From: Apostichopus japonicus | Lineage: Eukaryota; Echinodermata; Holothuroidea; Aspidochirotida; Stichopodidae | Length of the DNA: 64,000 bases | Assembly: GCF_037975245.1 (NCBI RefSeq) | Contig: NC_092579.1 | Span: forward strand, 3,928,001 to 3,992,000 | Direction of reading: 5' to 3' | Shown: one piece after another, positions 1 through 11,270 of the stretch | Layout: each line of letters starts with the position of its first letter | How positions within the stretch are numbered: the first letter of the stretch is position 1 | Position numbers and translations under genes: made by a program | Notes under the pieces: model-generated | The model's input: only the letters and a program-made list of their open reading frames with translations | What the model was told of the DNA's origin: nothing | The model's database searches: none

Positions 1-325
1 TTGAAACTGATCGTCAACCCTTATGGAAAACGAAAATATCGAGCACTGTGTCACAACGAATGCCGTAAAACAACTGTACTAAGCTACCAACTAGTGAGCT
101 TAACTTGTAAGTATAAAACTCAAGTTTGAATTGCCACAGTACACAACAATATAATAGGCAGTTCAATACGATGCAAGGTGAAACTATCAACATGAAATAA
201 AAGTATTGATAATACAGATGATAAATAATGCTGCCAAAATGCAACACAACTTACGACTTCAAAAACAATAGGATATCTTGTCAGTAAAACCAAAAACAAT
301 AAGGAAACTCTGACTAGAACTATGT
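1..325. other. unassigned AT-rich left edge
   Basis: No gene or repeat recognised. The stretch follows the last open segment of the Ty3/Gypsy element in its reading direction (minus strand) and may be that element's 3' non-coding part. I cannot find in it the LTR sequence that lies at 4101-4438, so the element's left end is either outside the window or lost. Confidence 0.5.
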
Positions 326-577
326 TTACTTAACACTTTTAGGGACGTTGTACGGATTTGTATGTTGCCCCCGGTTCACTCTACGGCTACGACGCAGTCG
401 TGGTTGCTCGTCATCGGATGAATAAAGAGAAGAATCGTCAGAACTGTATGATGTTGGAACCGTCAGTCGAGGCAAGGACATATCTCTAGCGTCGGTGTTG
501 TTAGGAAGATTTCCATGGAGTAGTGGAACTGGTTGACTGGGTGATGGACAAGGACGTATTTCCCTCCTATGAACCAT
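326..577 (-). pseudogene. C-terminal tail of Gypsy polyprotein
   Basis: An open segment rich in Ser, Asp and Arg, with acidic serine runs (YSSDDSSLYSSDDE) followed by a basic stretch (RLRRSRRVNRG). In Gypsy/mag-like elements a short, poorly conserved region of this kind ends the polyprotein after integrase. It is in a different frame from the integrase segments, so a frameshift separates them. Assignment rests on position rather than on a conserved domain. Confidence 0.55.
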
Positions 578-604
578 TTTGTTTGGACCAGAGCCATCGG
601 CGAG

Positions 605-856
605 CTAAATTTCGTACACAGAGTTGTCGTTTGGACGGGAGAGAACCTTATAGACATCAGCTCCCCACTCATCTGCAATCTTGTGTCTTCCCCGGGAGTG
701 GCTTTTGGTGTATACGTTGGTACCCACTTTCAGTGGCTTTTCCTCAGCACGTTTGTCAAAGAGTCGTTTACGTACTGCAGCCTGATGTTTTAGAGTCTCC
801 CCTTGCTGTCTTGTGGGCCATCTGGAGAGCTTCATTATGTTTGAAAATCCACTCAT
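605..856 (-). pseudogene. integrase C-terminal region (Gypsy)
   Basis: Reads ...AAVRKRLFDKRAEEKPLKVGTNVY..., the usual basic linker after the integrase core, then an SH3-like part with ADVYKVL and NSVYEI, as in the GPY/F-type C-terminal domain of Gypsy integrases. It overlaps the preceding integrase segment in another frame, so one base has been gained or lost at about 770-855. Confidence 0.75.
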
Positions 857-1223
857 CTACTGAATCTGAGGTTTGAGAGTGGGGTTGACTCAACAAGAAA
901 TCTACAGCTAAAATAGGTTCCCTGCCATACATCAGATAAAACGGTGAAAACCCAGTTGAGGCATGAGGGGTACAGTTGTAAGCGTACAGTACTTCTGGTA
1001 TATACTCAGACCAGCGTCTTTTCTTAGAGGGTGGAAGTGTTTTCAACAGATCATGTAGAGTTCTGTTAAACCTTTCTGCTTGGCCATTACCCTCTGGGTA
1101 ATAAGGGGTAGTTCTTGTGTTGGTTATGCTATGAATCTGACATAGCTGTTGAATTAATGCCGATTCAAAATTTCTTCCTTGGTCAGAGTGCAACCGACGA
1201 GGGGCCCCAAATAGCAAAACCAA
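768..1223 (-). pseudogene. integrase catalytic core, second half (Gypsy)
   Basis: Contains the second aspartate (LHSDQGRNFES) and the glutamate (EGNGQAERFNRTL) of the D,D-35-E triad of retroviral-type integrases, then HASTGFSPFYLMYGREP, a strongly conserved Gypsy segment. The first catalytic aspartate is in the upstream segment, which is in another frame; the break lies near 1,200-1,225. Not functional as it stands. Confidence 0.9.
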
Positions 1224-2125
1224 TGTTGGGCGAGCTTCTTAGAGGTGGTCTGTGCATTTTGGTCTTTTGTAGGTATTGCCTGCGTGAATTTGGAAAATAT
1301 ATCCGTGATGATGAGTACATTTTCCTTACCCGCTGTATCCCGCTCCAGGAGAGTAAAATCAACTGCCACTATGTCATTTGGTTTGTTGGCCACAATACTT
1401 CTTAACGGTTCTCGGATCTTTGGTTGGTTCTTAGCACGAACACACCGATCGCATTCTTCGCAGTATGCTATTACATCACTGGATAGCTTTGGCCAGTAAC
1501 AGCGCTGTTTTACCAGCAACGTCGTCCTCTTACCACCTTGGTGACCACACTGATCGTGGCAAGCTTTCAGCACCTCTTCCCGTAGGACTTTAGGAAGCAA
1601 CAGTTGGTTGGTGTTGTTTTCAGGACAAGTCCTATACAGTAAACCATCCATCTCGTGTAACTTATCCCATTGTTTGACCAGGAGAGACAATTCCTTATTC
1701 TGTCTCCGGTCAGTCATCGAAGGGTTGGTATTTGATAACCAACTTTCGTAGAATCGACTGATGGTGGGGTCTTTCTGCTGGAATTCTCTGAGTTGTTCCC
1801 TAGAATATGAAGGAAATACTAGTGGTGACGTCACCGGGCAGTTGATTTCTTGCTTCGAAACAGAAATTGCTGCAACTGTGGCCATTTGTAGATCCTCAGG
1901 GACAATTGTGCACATGGGGGTACATTCAACAGATGGAGCAATATCCTGGGTGTTAGACAAGGGCGGTATTCGGGAAAGGGCATCTGCTACGGTGTTAGAT
2001 TTTCCAGGCTTGTAAAACGTCTTAAAGTCAAATGCAGCAAGGGCACCCACCCAGCGTTGAGAAACTGCATCCAGCTTAGCATTTCCCAGATGAGCTAGAG
2101 GATTACTATCTGTAATATACAACAA
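1154..2125 (-). pseudogene. RNase H end, integrase zinc finger and first core half (Gypsy)
   Basis: Begins with the end of RNase H (ITDSNPLAHLG, then KPGKSNTVADALSR). About 140 residues later comes the integrase H2C2 zinc finger (HDQCGHQGGKRT...CYWPKL...CEECDRC), then the start of the core (VAVDFT with the first catalytic Asp, and LIITDIFSKF). The segment runs off frame at both ends: the RNase H start and the integrase end are each in a different frame. Confidence 0.9.
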
Positions 2126-2627
2126 ACTTGTGCCCCAGTAAATACTCCCGAAATTTCTCTGTGACTGCCCACTTTAACCCAAGCAGCTCTAGCTTGAAAC
2201 TAGAGTATCTATCCATGGTCTTTTCTGATACACGGAGAGTTCTACTGGCAAAGGCAAGTACTCGCCGCTTTCCATCCTGCACTTGGTACAACACAGCTCC
2301 CAATCCGCATAGTGACGCATCTACTTCCAGTTCGAATGGCAAGGTGTAATTTGGGTATGCCAATACAACATTCTCACATAATTTCTGCTTCAGAATTTTG
2401 AAAGCCTCTTGGTATTCGTCGGACCACGTAAAAGGAACAGTCTTAGTACTCTTTGGTTGATGCAGGCAGGTAGAGACCAAAGTGTGAAGTGGTTTGGCCG
2501 TTTGTGAGAAATTATACACAAACCTCGTGTAAAAAGAGCAGAATCCTAAAAAAGACCGAAGCTCTTTAACATTCCGCGGTGCAGGCCAGTCTTTAACTGC
2601 CTGGATCTTGTCTGGACTTGGCATCAT
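2106..2627 (-). pseudogene. reverse transcriptase thumb and RNase H (Gypsy)
   Basis: Opens in the conserved segment just after the RT palm (SPDKIQAVKDWPAPRN, then LRSFLGFCSFYTRFV). RNase H follows (LPFELEVDASLCGLGAVLYQ; FASRTL; SSFKLELLGLKWAVTEKFREYLLGHKF). The fingers and palm with the YxDD catalytic box should come first but are absent: the protease segment stops eight bases away at 2,635. An internal deletion of several hundred bases is the simplest reading. Confidence 0.9.
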
Positions 2628-2634
2628 CAGACTC

Positions 2635-3078
2635 TCACCAGTCCTTTGGTTGGGGTTTGGCTTTTCGTGTATCTGTCGAGAGACCTAACTCCTGAACAAG
2701 GTAAGCTGGGTCCATATCCTTGATGACATTTAGTCCAACCAGCATGGGCGGGTCTTTGTCCGCTGCCAAAACCAGAATTCCCCTACCAACTATGATTTCT
2801 TTCCCAAGCTGAATGTCAGCTTCAAAATAGCCTAAGTAAGGCATTTCAACGTCATCGGCAGAGCTGATCTTGAGCCAATTGATGTGTTCTAAGGGTGTAT
2901 CGCCAAACAGATCATAAAAACACCTCTTTGATAGGATGGTAACCTCAGAACCTGTATCCAGAACTGCTTTGACCGTCTTTCCATTTACAAACACCGTCGT
3001 GGTTTGGCATGCACTTACCATCTTCACTCCCTGTGAGCCCTGTTGCTCTTTAACTGGACCACCCAGTACCTGGCTCAC
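2635..3078 (-). pseudogene. retropepsin-type protease (Gypsy)
   Basis: Shows the aspartic-protease active site VLDTGSEVTILS at about residue 40 of the segment, with a second-half pattern PMLVGLNVI as in Gypsy proteases. In the complete element it would process the Gag-Pol polyprotein. It ends in a stop (TGA) exactly where RT has been deleted, so the stop is probably a by-product of the deletion. Confidence 0.85.
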
Positions 3079-3092
3079 GGCACTGGGCGAGC

Positions 3093-3290
3093 TTAGTTTC
3101 CCGATGGCACATTAATTGGAGTTGGGCTCTGGCATTCTGATGCATAATGCCCCATCTGGTGACAACGTCTGCATTCTATGTCTTTCCTGTCAGGTCTGGG
3201 CCGCCCCCTACCTTTATACCGTTGACCATCTCTCTCCACTCTTTCTAGTCGTGAAACGATCTCTCCTTGCTGCACCCTAATAGCTTCCAT
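3093..3290 (-). pseudogene. gag zinc knuckle (Gypsy)
   Basis: Contains a perfect CCHC knuckle, CRRCHQMGHYASEC, after a basic stretch (GRGRPRPDRK). This is the nucleocapsid part of gag that binds the element's RNA. It is in a different frame from the main gag segment; the shift falls at about 3,290-3,320. Confidence 0.88.
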
Positions 3291-4033
3291 GATATCTGCC
3301 TGGGTCTGGACAGTGCTGGCAAGTTCTCTACCACAGCAGAAAGTTGGTGAGTAGCAGCTTCCGTACTATTAACAGCTGCTCGTCGAGTACGCCTCGGTAC
3401 GAAATCGCTTTCCTCTTCCGCCAAATCAAGTGCCCAGTCCCTTAATTTAATGAAGGTTATTCCTTTATCTTCTTTCATGAGCCTCTTCAACTCCCGTCGC
3501 AGCACCCCATCTAACAATCCGTCCCGAAACTGTTCTTTGATGGCAGTTACAGGTTTGGGGGCTCCAGGGATCTTCGCAAACTCATCTGCGAGAGCCATCA
3601 ATTTGAAAGCAAACTCAGATACAGTTTCGCCATCTTTCTGTACGCTACTACAGATTTCCCGCATCACCGAACCTTGACTCCTCCGTTCTCCAAAGGTCTC
3701 ACATAGTGTACGGAGGATGGCATCTGCATCGGAGGACACTTTATCTGGCTGGTGCCTAATTTCTTGTCTGGCAGCTCCAGCTAGGTACGTCATGACAAAT
3801 TCAGTTTCATCGGTCCCTTGCAACCTTCTCAACTTCAATTCTGTACGGATGTCCTCCACAAAGGTCATCACTGGCAGGCCATCGGTCCCGGTGAAAGTAC
3901 GCAGCTTCCTTTCACTGGGCAAAACGTATACCGTATTAGGTTGCGCATCTGGTTTCCCCACCTTTGCTCTAGCCAGTTCCGCCGCCAGCCCATCCAACTG
4001 CTTCTGGAGGTCCTTAAGTGCCTTGGACGACAT
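3245..4033 (-). pseudogene. gag capsid region (Gypsy)
   Basis: 262 residues from an ATG that lies 48 bases downstream of the primer-binding site, the expected place for gag. It starts with a short coiled-coil-like stretch (LKDLQKQLDGLAAELARAKVG) and continues with a capsid-like region (FVMTYLAGAARQEIR, LCETFGERRS, DEFAKIPGAP, FRDGLLDGVLRRELKR) typical of retrotransposon gag proteins. A frameshift near 3,300 detaches the zinc knuckle. Confidence 0.85.
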
Positions 4034-4080
4034 ACTGCCACCGCCCTTTATCTCGTTGATGCCTTATTTGTTCTGCATGT

Positions 4081-4098
4081 ATCCCACTTCTGACACCA
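4081..4098 (-). promoter_or_regulatory. primer-binding site of the Gypsy element
   Basis: On the minus strand TGGTGTCAGAAGTGGGAT lies two bases inside the LTR end. It begins with TGG, as sites complementary to the CCA end of a tRNA do. The same 18 bases follow the LTR copy at 6,506-6,834. Confidence 0.85.
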
Positions 4099-4100
4099 TT

Positions 4101-4438
4101 TGTGAGGATACGCAGGAACAAATAGGCAGGAGAGAGTGCTAATTTCTACCACCGCTTGTTCTGGTGGCTGAGGGGTTTATTACTGCTTCTTTCACATAGC
4201 ATGGTCGAGATTATATTATATGATTACGTAAACAAAAACGAAGGTGCAGCACCTTCAGGTAACTTTCCTCAATTACTTCTTAAAAAGCGACATCTTCAGC
4301 AATAAAACTCTACATTTCTAAAGAGCGTAATATTTGTTTGGTGTTCGTCGTAATGATAATGTGTCAATGGGTACAGCAACGAACGACGACAGGGACAGAT
4401 GTGCAACCAACACATGGCTCCCTGTGGGATGCACTACA
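4101..4438 (-). repeat. 5' LTR of the Gypsy element
   Basis: A 338-bp LTR with TG...CA ends when read on the minus strand (starts TGTAGTGCATC, ends CGTATCCTCACA). Boundaries were set by alignment to the second copy at 6,506-6,834 and by the flank, which matches uninterrupted unit copies near 13,235 and 55,755. Confidence 0.88.
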
Positions 4439-5734
4439 CATATAAATGGTTCACTGTGTAGTGTTTAACACAAAGCTGGAAAGAGCATACCATAAACAAC
4501 CAGACAGTGTGAAAGTTTTAATGCAGTAATTTAATACATGTGACTCCCGGAGAACTGACACTCGTTTTAATGTTTTGATTTTAATGACAAAAAAATATCA
4601 CCACCTCATTTTACTTAAAACTGTATTACTAACGATAGATCCACATGCCAGAATAACATGGGTTGACGATTATGATGTCCTGGGCTTATGATCACTAACA
4701 ATTCAATACTAGGAAAAAAGGCTTATAGCCTAACTTAGGCCTATATACGTTGCCTTTCCTTTGGTCTAACTTAGGTTAACCTAGGTCATAACTCTAGTCT
4801 AGAATATTTCAGTCTATGAACATAGCCCTTGTTAGAATTATATAGAAATTCATACAAAGGCTCTATTTTGCAACATATTCCCCAACACTGTAAATTTGGC
4901 AAAAGGACATAAGCAGTTGGTATCGGCCTAGCCCGTAATCTGAGTTTTAAACATTTGTTAACTAACCCAAAGATATAAAATTATGCAGGCTACTATTAGG
5001 TTTGGGCGATACTCACTGACAAATACAGTTAGCTGGCGTGACTTAACTGTCTGCCTGATAGCGTTCGGATGTGTTGGTATAGATGGTGCACTAGGCTAGT
5101 GACTGGTGAGAAGGAGAGAACGCACTTACGCCTGTTGGTAGGAGGAACAAAGCGGAACCAAGATGCAGCTTGAAACTTGACAAATGAAACAGAAAACTGT
5201 TGAAGTATGCAGATTAATTTTTGACGGCATTAACAAGGACGGTCTACGAAATAGGTCGGTTACACCCAAACTAAAGCTAGGGTTCATTGAGCATTTTGAA
5301 CGAGTTAGCGTTATTGCCGTGAATAGCCATTGTGAGTCATTCCAGGTGAAAAATATGTTTGTTCTACACGTGAATACGGACCACGACAAGCAAAATGCCA
5401 AGTCTTTATCATTCAGCGAGTATTCTACACTGCATAGGACATATCAATAATAAAAGCCAACGCGCAAATCACATATGAAGGGAGGAAGTAGCAGTAACTG
5501 GTCCGAAGTGTCACATTCTACTCACAGCAGTCAACAAATAACACTGTAGTTGCGTGTCGATCAAATGAAAATCTCTGGGTCGGAAAACACTTTTTGCACA
5601 TATACATGTACACTATGTTTGTTTCATACCAGTCTACATTCTCCAAGTGATTGGTTGGCATTACGTCATTGACTGCTGCTTCGTCCTGTATGGTTGTCAT
5701 CGTCGCCAGATTAATCTGTTTTTGACTAAAGCAT

Positions 5735-6350
5735 TTAGGGTTGTGTGTCTCCCTGAGGTAAAAATTTAAAATCCTCATCCCTTTCCTGTTTAGACTGTGG
5801 ACTTGTATACGACTCTGAGCCGTCTGTCTCAGCTTTCCCCCTCCCTCTATCTCCTCTTGCTTCCCCCTCAGTCACTTCTCTTCTACTAGCTAGCTCTCTT
5901 AGCTTCTCCACACCTTCCTGTCTTTTTCCTTCTGCAGTTATTTTTACCCTCTTCCTTAAATCCTCCCTTTGTCCCTTTTTTCCTACCACTCCTCTTCCCC
6001 AGGTTGGTTTCTTTCTTCTCTCCATCATTTTTCTACTAATCCTTTTAACATCAATCTCTTTTGTGTTCACCCTGCTCATTAACCTGCCTGTATTCTGTGT
6101 TTGTATGTGTCCCATGTAGTTTATGTTACTTGCCGTTCACACTCTGAAGGAGATACTGCTAGGATCGAAATGTCAGACTCACTTACTTTTACACATGCTT
6201 TTATTAGGGATAGTAGTTGTTGTAGCCTCGTAGATTCATTCGAAAGTTTTGATTTACTATGAAGGATTTTAAGAAAACTTGTAGATTGAAAGTTGTTAAG
6301 TTTTTGATTGGTAGATGTTTTCAATGATTTAGTCACCACACGTTAAGACA
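5735..6350 (-). repeat. interspersed repeat with Lys/Arg/Glu-rich open frame
   Basis: Purine-rich on the minus strand; its open frame (5,735-6,115) is almost only K, R, E and G. The segment recurs in unit 3 at about 57,060-57,560, is absent from unit 2 (near 14,590), and recurs in the opposite orientation at 62,942-63,280. On the plus strand at about 6,143-6,175 it has a CTGAAGGAG...CGAAATGTC block that looks like a decayed hammerhead core, as found in Penelope-like elements. Class uncertain. Confidence 0.5.
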
Positions 6351-6505
6351 CCAAAGAAAAAATAAAGACAGTCCACCATGAAAAATAATTTGTTTGACTG
6401 TATTTCTGCAATGTAAAATGACGATGATGACGTCATAACTGTAACCGAGTAGCCGCGAGAAGAATTGGGTCCATCAATGTGTTCCCATAAAGCATATGTA
6501 ATTAA

Positions 6506-6967
6506 TGTAGTGCATCGCACAGGGAGCCATGTGTTGGCTGTACATTTGTCCCTTTCGGCGTTTGTTGCTGGACCCATTATACATTATCATTACTACGAAC
6601 ACCAGACAAATTAACGCTCGAAATGTAGAGTTAATTGCAGAAGATGTCGCTTTTTAAGACGTAATTGAGGGAAACCACCTGAAGGTGCTGCCCAGTCCTT
6701 TTTTTTATGAAGTCATTTAAAATAATCACGAACATGCTATGTGAGAGAGAAGTAAAAAACGCATTGGCCACCAAACAAGCGGTGGTAGCAATTAGCACTC
6801 TCTCCTGCCTATTTATTATCTGCGTGTCCTCACAAATGGTGTCAGAAGTGGGATAATCTCGAACATGCTATGTGAGAGAAGAAGTAATAAACCCATTGGC
6901 CACCAGAACAAGCGGTGGTAGCAAATAACACTCTCTCCTGCCTATTTATTACCTGCGTGTCCTCACA
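6506..6967 (+). mobile_element. LTR insertion: full LTR, primer-binding site, partial LTR
   Basis: A 329-bp LTR (6,506-6,834; TGTAGTGCATC...CCTCACA) related to 4101-4438 but in the opposite orientation. It is followed by the primer-binding site (6,837-6,854) and then, instead of the internal region, by the last about 112 bp of an LTR again (about 6,856-6,967). Units 2 and 3 keep the empty site (GTAATTAACAATATG near 20,170 and 58,838). Flanks TTAA and CTAA suggest a 4-bp target duplication with one change. Confidence 0.88.
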
Positions 6968-7689
6968 CTAACAATATGAAAAGCGAAGGTTCATTCTGCC
7001 AATAACTTGGACCAGTGGTATGTGCATTTGCCATAAGTCAACAGCTGGGCTTTATCAATCAGCTATCAACCAATCACTAAGCAATACAGCGTCTTAATCA
7101 GAGAGCAGTATTGAGTGTAAGGTCAACGGGCAATAAGTGAGAACAATGGCGTTTACAGGCCATCAAATTCTCAGGAAAGGGAATTCATTCCTCCCCTCAA
7201 ACATGCCAAATGAAAATATTACTCTGAAACTGAAGAAAATAGTTTTATTTCCCACATTTACATATCCACACACGAGCAACAGTGTGCACAACCCACAACC
7301 ACACAATGCAACAGAAGCAATACATTCAGTGAAACTACTGTGTGAGGTACACACAAACTATACAACCAATACACAATAAGACACATCCCTTTCTAATTCT
7401 AATGAGGCATGATCCTTTTCGTAGCATTTGGCCTAGGGTATCCCGCAGAATTATGCTTGAATCCATGACCTTACGTTAGACAGCTAAAGCTTATGAAGGC
7501 ATAACCTAAAAGACTAAGCTTAACGCTACAGGTAGCATACGCCCCTTAAAAGCCGCATTGACTTACACACTATATCACAAAAGTAATGTGGTCTCAATGT
7601 CTACACAGAAGTTTTCAGGCTAGGCCTGCGTTTCTTATTTAAATTTGGTGTCTAATACTGACAGCCGTTGGGCCTAGGGAGCTCAATTT

Positions 7690-8100
7690 ACAAAAGTCAC
7701 AACTCAACAAAACGTATGACATATCTCATATCTTCGTAATATGGTGTCTTCAAGGTTTTCACAATTTGGACCCGAGTGACCCCCAATAACATTTGACCTT
7801 ACCAAAGCCATAGGGATCTTGAACTAAACGTGCCACAACTACATACTAAATATGAAATTGGTCCATGCTTCCCTCTTGAGATGTCATGTTTATAAGGTTT
7901 TCACAATCTGACCCCAAATGACCTTTTGAACTCCTCTAAAAACCAATAGACTTCTTTTACTCAATGTGGTACTCCTGCACACCAAATATGAGATTGGTAA
8001 AAGCTCCCCTTATTGAGATATCATGTTTAAAAGCAAGGCGTCACATGCACATATACATGCACACATTCATCCGCCTGAATGACTGCAAAAGTTACGATTA
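7690..8100. repeat. TGACCT-rich interspersed repeat (unit 1 copy)
   Basis: Contains repeated blocks of the type CCCCAATGACCTTTGACC..., and GAGATATCATGTTTA, ending in a short CA/CT-rich stretch. It is related to the intronic arrays at 27.8, 42.4 and 60.5 kb and to the equivalent places in units 2 and 3. Confidence 0.6.
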
Positions 8101-8377
8101 CCATCAGAAACGAAAATGTTTGGTTTTGTAAGACTTCTACAGAAAATTTAATACTGTCATAAAATGAATCAACATGTACAAAAAAAAAAAAAAACGAGCG
8201 AGTTTTTCACCATGTGGCCTGATGAAAAATATATTGTCAATATATCTGTAATAATGATACGGCTTAAGCGTAGAAAATGATAGTTTTTCCAAATCCAATC
8301 TGTGAATAAATATGTTTGCGTACGATGGTGCTAATTAAGTGCCCACAGCAAAAGGTTGACAAGCCAGAAGTCCCTCA

Positions 8378-8510
8378 TCATAAATCTATTCTTGACACAT
8401 TGTTGCTTCTGAAATCTCTGACAAGTCTTGCACATCCTTCGTTTTCTTTCTCTGTCAGGGCTTTGTCTAATTTTGTAATGTTTGTGAAGAAATCAGTGAA
8501 TTTTTGGACG
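8378..8510 (-). pseudogene. remnant of a DED exon (unit 1)
   Basis: On the minus strand it reads FTDFFTNITKLDKALTE, then CARLVRDFR and a stop. This matches the 3' half of the last exon of the large gene (ISPTNVTKLENALTE, then CGKLVRDFR). The match ends abruptly at about 8,510 with no splice acceptor, and no other exon of the gene is found nearby. It is a relic of a paralogous gene, not an expressed exon as far as can be seen. Confidence 0.8.
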
Positions 8511-11270
8511 GTATCTGTGTAGTTACATCATGATACCAAGATTGAACTGAGTCGGACATAGGGGTGAAGAGATATTGACATTTTATGAGTTTCATATTAA
8601 AGCCCGCCCACTCATTAATATTCATTAGATTAGAACCACAAACAATAAGGCACATATACATATCATGGTGCAACCCCCCTTCCCAGCATAAGCATGACTT
8701 AACTTGTGGTTGTTGAGATAGCATGTTTACAATCTAGCCGTCACATCCACTCACAAACACAAGTCATCATGACTGCATTGATTATGATTCTCATCGAAAC
8801 CAAAACTTACAGCATACACACACGCTGACATGAATGTATAAGTTACTTGTAATTGTTTGCTTATCAAAGCCAAGAATAGAGTAAATAGTCACATAAAGTA
8901 TTTACATACATAACCATGTAAGAGGGGGAGAAGCATATTGTATATAAGTCACTCATACTGGTGTAATTAAGCATATAATCTTGTTTAATAAGCTCCAACT
9001 GTAATTAACAGTGATTACAGAAAGACTTACTGACTTCCTCTGCCGAAAAAGACCACGAAATCGTGAGAAAATAGGAAATTATATTTAAAGGAATTTATGT
9101 TATGTTTTTATTCAAACTGTTCCGTGTAAGCATGTTGTACAATCATATACTTCCCTATACTGGAGTGCTGTTAATAAACATTCATAAATGTTTTCTGTAT
9201 ACTTACAATAATAGACGTCTCTGTAAGACAGGTTCAGGTGAGGTACAGCTAATATTCTTCGATAGGTCTTGAATATAACCTTGTTCTTGATATAGTTCGA
9301 TACGTTTTTTTTTTGTATGCTGAGTTTCTTGCAGGTCAACGAAGCGTGAAGTCATAACACAAATTTCAAACAGATGGTCCTTTGAGATAATTGAAAAGAC
9401 AACGAAATGATATGATTTTGATCAGAGTATGAAAAAATTTATTAAAAACTGTAAAAAAAACCTGAATTTTATATAATAAACGCTGAACAGCTGAAGTGTG
9501 GCGCACGAAAGATGTAGTGGAGGGTTGACTGTTAGGGTAAAAGAGGAGAACAGGCTTGATCTGATCTGGTATCTAGCAAATTAATAAAATGATAGAACTA
9601 ATCTTTGACCTCCTACATATAAACCATATCGCGTGATGTTTAAGTCAAAATTGAATTAAAAGCAGTTCGTGTATGTTGTCCTTCTTGTTTAATTGAACAT
9701 TTTTGAATCTTACTCGAAATGTGATGTCGTACCTTACTAAATACATAGAAATTCATTCTCGAAAAGGGAGGGAGAGGAAGGGCGGGACCGGGGAGGGGAG
9801 GGGTTGGGGGACTGGCTTAATATCAAAACAGGTGGTCTTCCTGTTAAGTCTACAGATCATCATTAAGATAATCACATAGCCTGAGATATTCCTATCCCTC
9901 AATCTAACTTCCATCGAGTAAGTGGGCCACCATATTGGTCTATCTAACCAGTCAAACATCAGTCTGCAAAAAGCAAATAACTTTATAGCGTCTTTCATAT
10001 AGTTACGGCGGACTTGTGACTTGTGTAGTAAACGGTCCCATGGGAAATTATATACGATTTACCGTTATTATTCAAACTAGAAACCTGACAAAGTAAGGAG
10101 ATGAAGTAAGTATTTCACATCAGAGTATACTGGACATTTTGGTTAGTTGGGGAAGGGGGGGGGGGGCGGGGGAGAGTGAGGTTGGGGGATTCGGACGGGA
10201 GTATATAGAGTGGATACAAAAATGTTCCAAAATCGGTTCATCGTGTTTGTCAGTGCACATGCATGCAGGCGAAAGGTGCTGAGCTTCCTGTATGAGCTTC
10301 GTTCTTCCATGGAACAGCCTTAACTTCCATTGCCATTGGAGCACAATTTCGGCCTCTTAAATAAACTGAACGCGGTAAGCCTTGTTCAGTGTATACCGGT
10401 TTTCAGTGAAACCTTAAATATATATGTATTGTACTGCTTTAATTCTTAATTTCAGGAGTTCCTAGGCAACACTGACGTAATTTAGCACCTTGGACTACCC
10501 ATGCAATAATTTAGTTTCGTTTTAGCTCGAGCTAGTTGCAAGAAAATTTCTGGTTTTGATACCCCCACCCCCCAGATCACCGGAAATGGCACTTCTCGGG
10601 CTTGAAATGACCAACCAGATGTAAACTTTTGCCTGAGAACCAAGAGTTTGATTCCCAATAGTGTTTTTTTTCTTTATTACCTTTTTGAAGATTGTCACCA
10701 ATCACACATCCTGTTCGACCTCATCGCATCTCTTGTAAATGGTGGTTAGGGAATTTTAGAAAATTCAGACACAGTTTATTTATTGGTGTACAAATATTAA
10801 AGCCGCACCCGATACTCATAGCTAGTACAGTAACTACTGTTCATGTACCACAATGTCATCAATTACGGTACTACTGCGCTGTATTAGTAACACGGTGACA
10901 TGTGTTACAGGTGGCACAGTAATTACTACAAAGCTGTTACACGTTCCATGTAAGACAAAGAACTGCGCGACTGGACAAGGAGTCTATGAGTATTTGACGT
11001 GGTAAACTATACACTATATTAAGGCCTAATTTAGACGTAGAGCTACTCATAAGGCTAATCTAGGTTCCCCCTCCCCCGTCTTAGGTCCCGTTTTGTAAAT
11101 CTGTTTTGTATCTATTTGAGACTTGCACACTATCATCTGTCCGTGAAGAATGTTTCAATCGAATGGATTTACTAATACGATTAGAAAAAAGTTAGGCTAC
11201 CATCTGAATCTCGCATGTACACAGTATACAACTAGTATACAACTAGGGAGTAGTCTTCGTTACCCAGCCG

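Larger units (their letters stand above)
326..4438 (-). mobile_element. decayed Ty3/Gypsy LTR retrotransposon, 5' LTR on the right
   Basis: Read on the minus strand this is LTR (4101-4438), primer-binding site (4081-4098), gag with CCHC knuckle, protease, the end of reverse transcriptase, RNase H and integrase. This PR-RT-RH-IN order defines Ty3/Gypsy elements. The copy is dead: most of reverse transcriptase is missing at about 2630, and gag, RNase H and integrase are broken by several frameshifts. The right flank (from 4439) matches the repeat unit seen uninterrupted near 13,235 and 55,755, so the element inserted into one unit of the tandem array. No second LTR is visible. Confidence 0.9.
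4439..9044. repeat. segmental duplication unit 1 (partial, right part)
   Basis: First copy of a long tandem unit. Its sequence recurs in the same order at about 13,235-23,231 and 55,755-61,540. The right limit (...ACTTCCTCTGCC at 9,044) equals the limits at 23,231 and 61,540. It holds an LTR insertion (6,506-6,967), a DED exon remnant (8,378-8,510) and half-site-rich repeat (7,690-8,100). Compared with unit 3 it lacks about 1 kb at about 6,461. No host gene is intact in it. Confidence 0.88.

Noticed and set aside
5126-5450. Open frames on both strands at 5.1-5.45 kb
   Set aside because: The equivalent stretches in units 2 and 3 are interrupted by stops and indels, and neither strand shows a domain.
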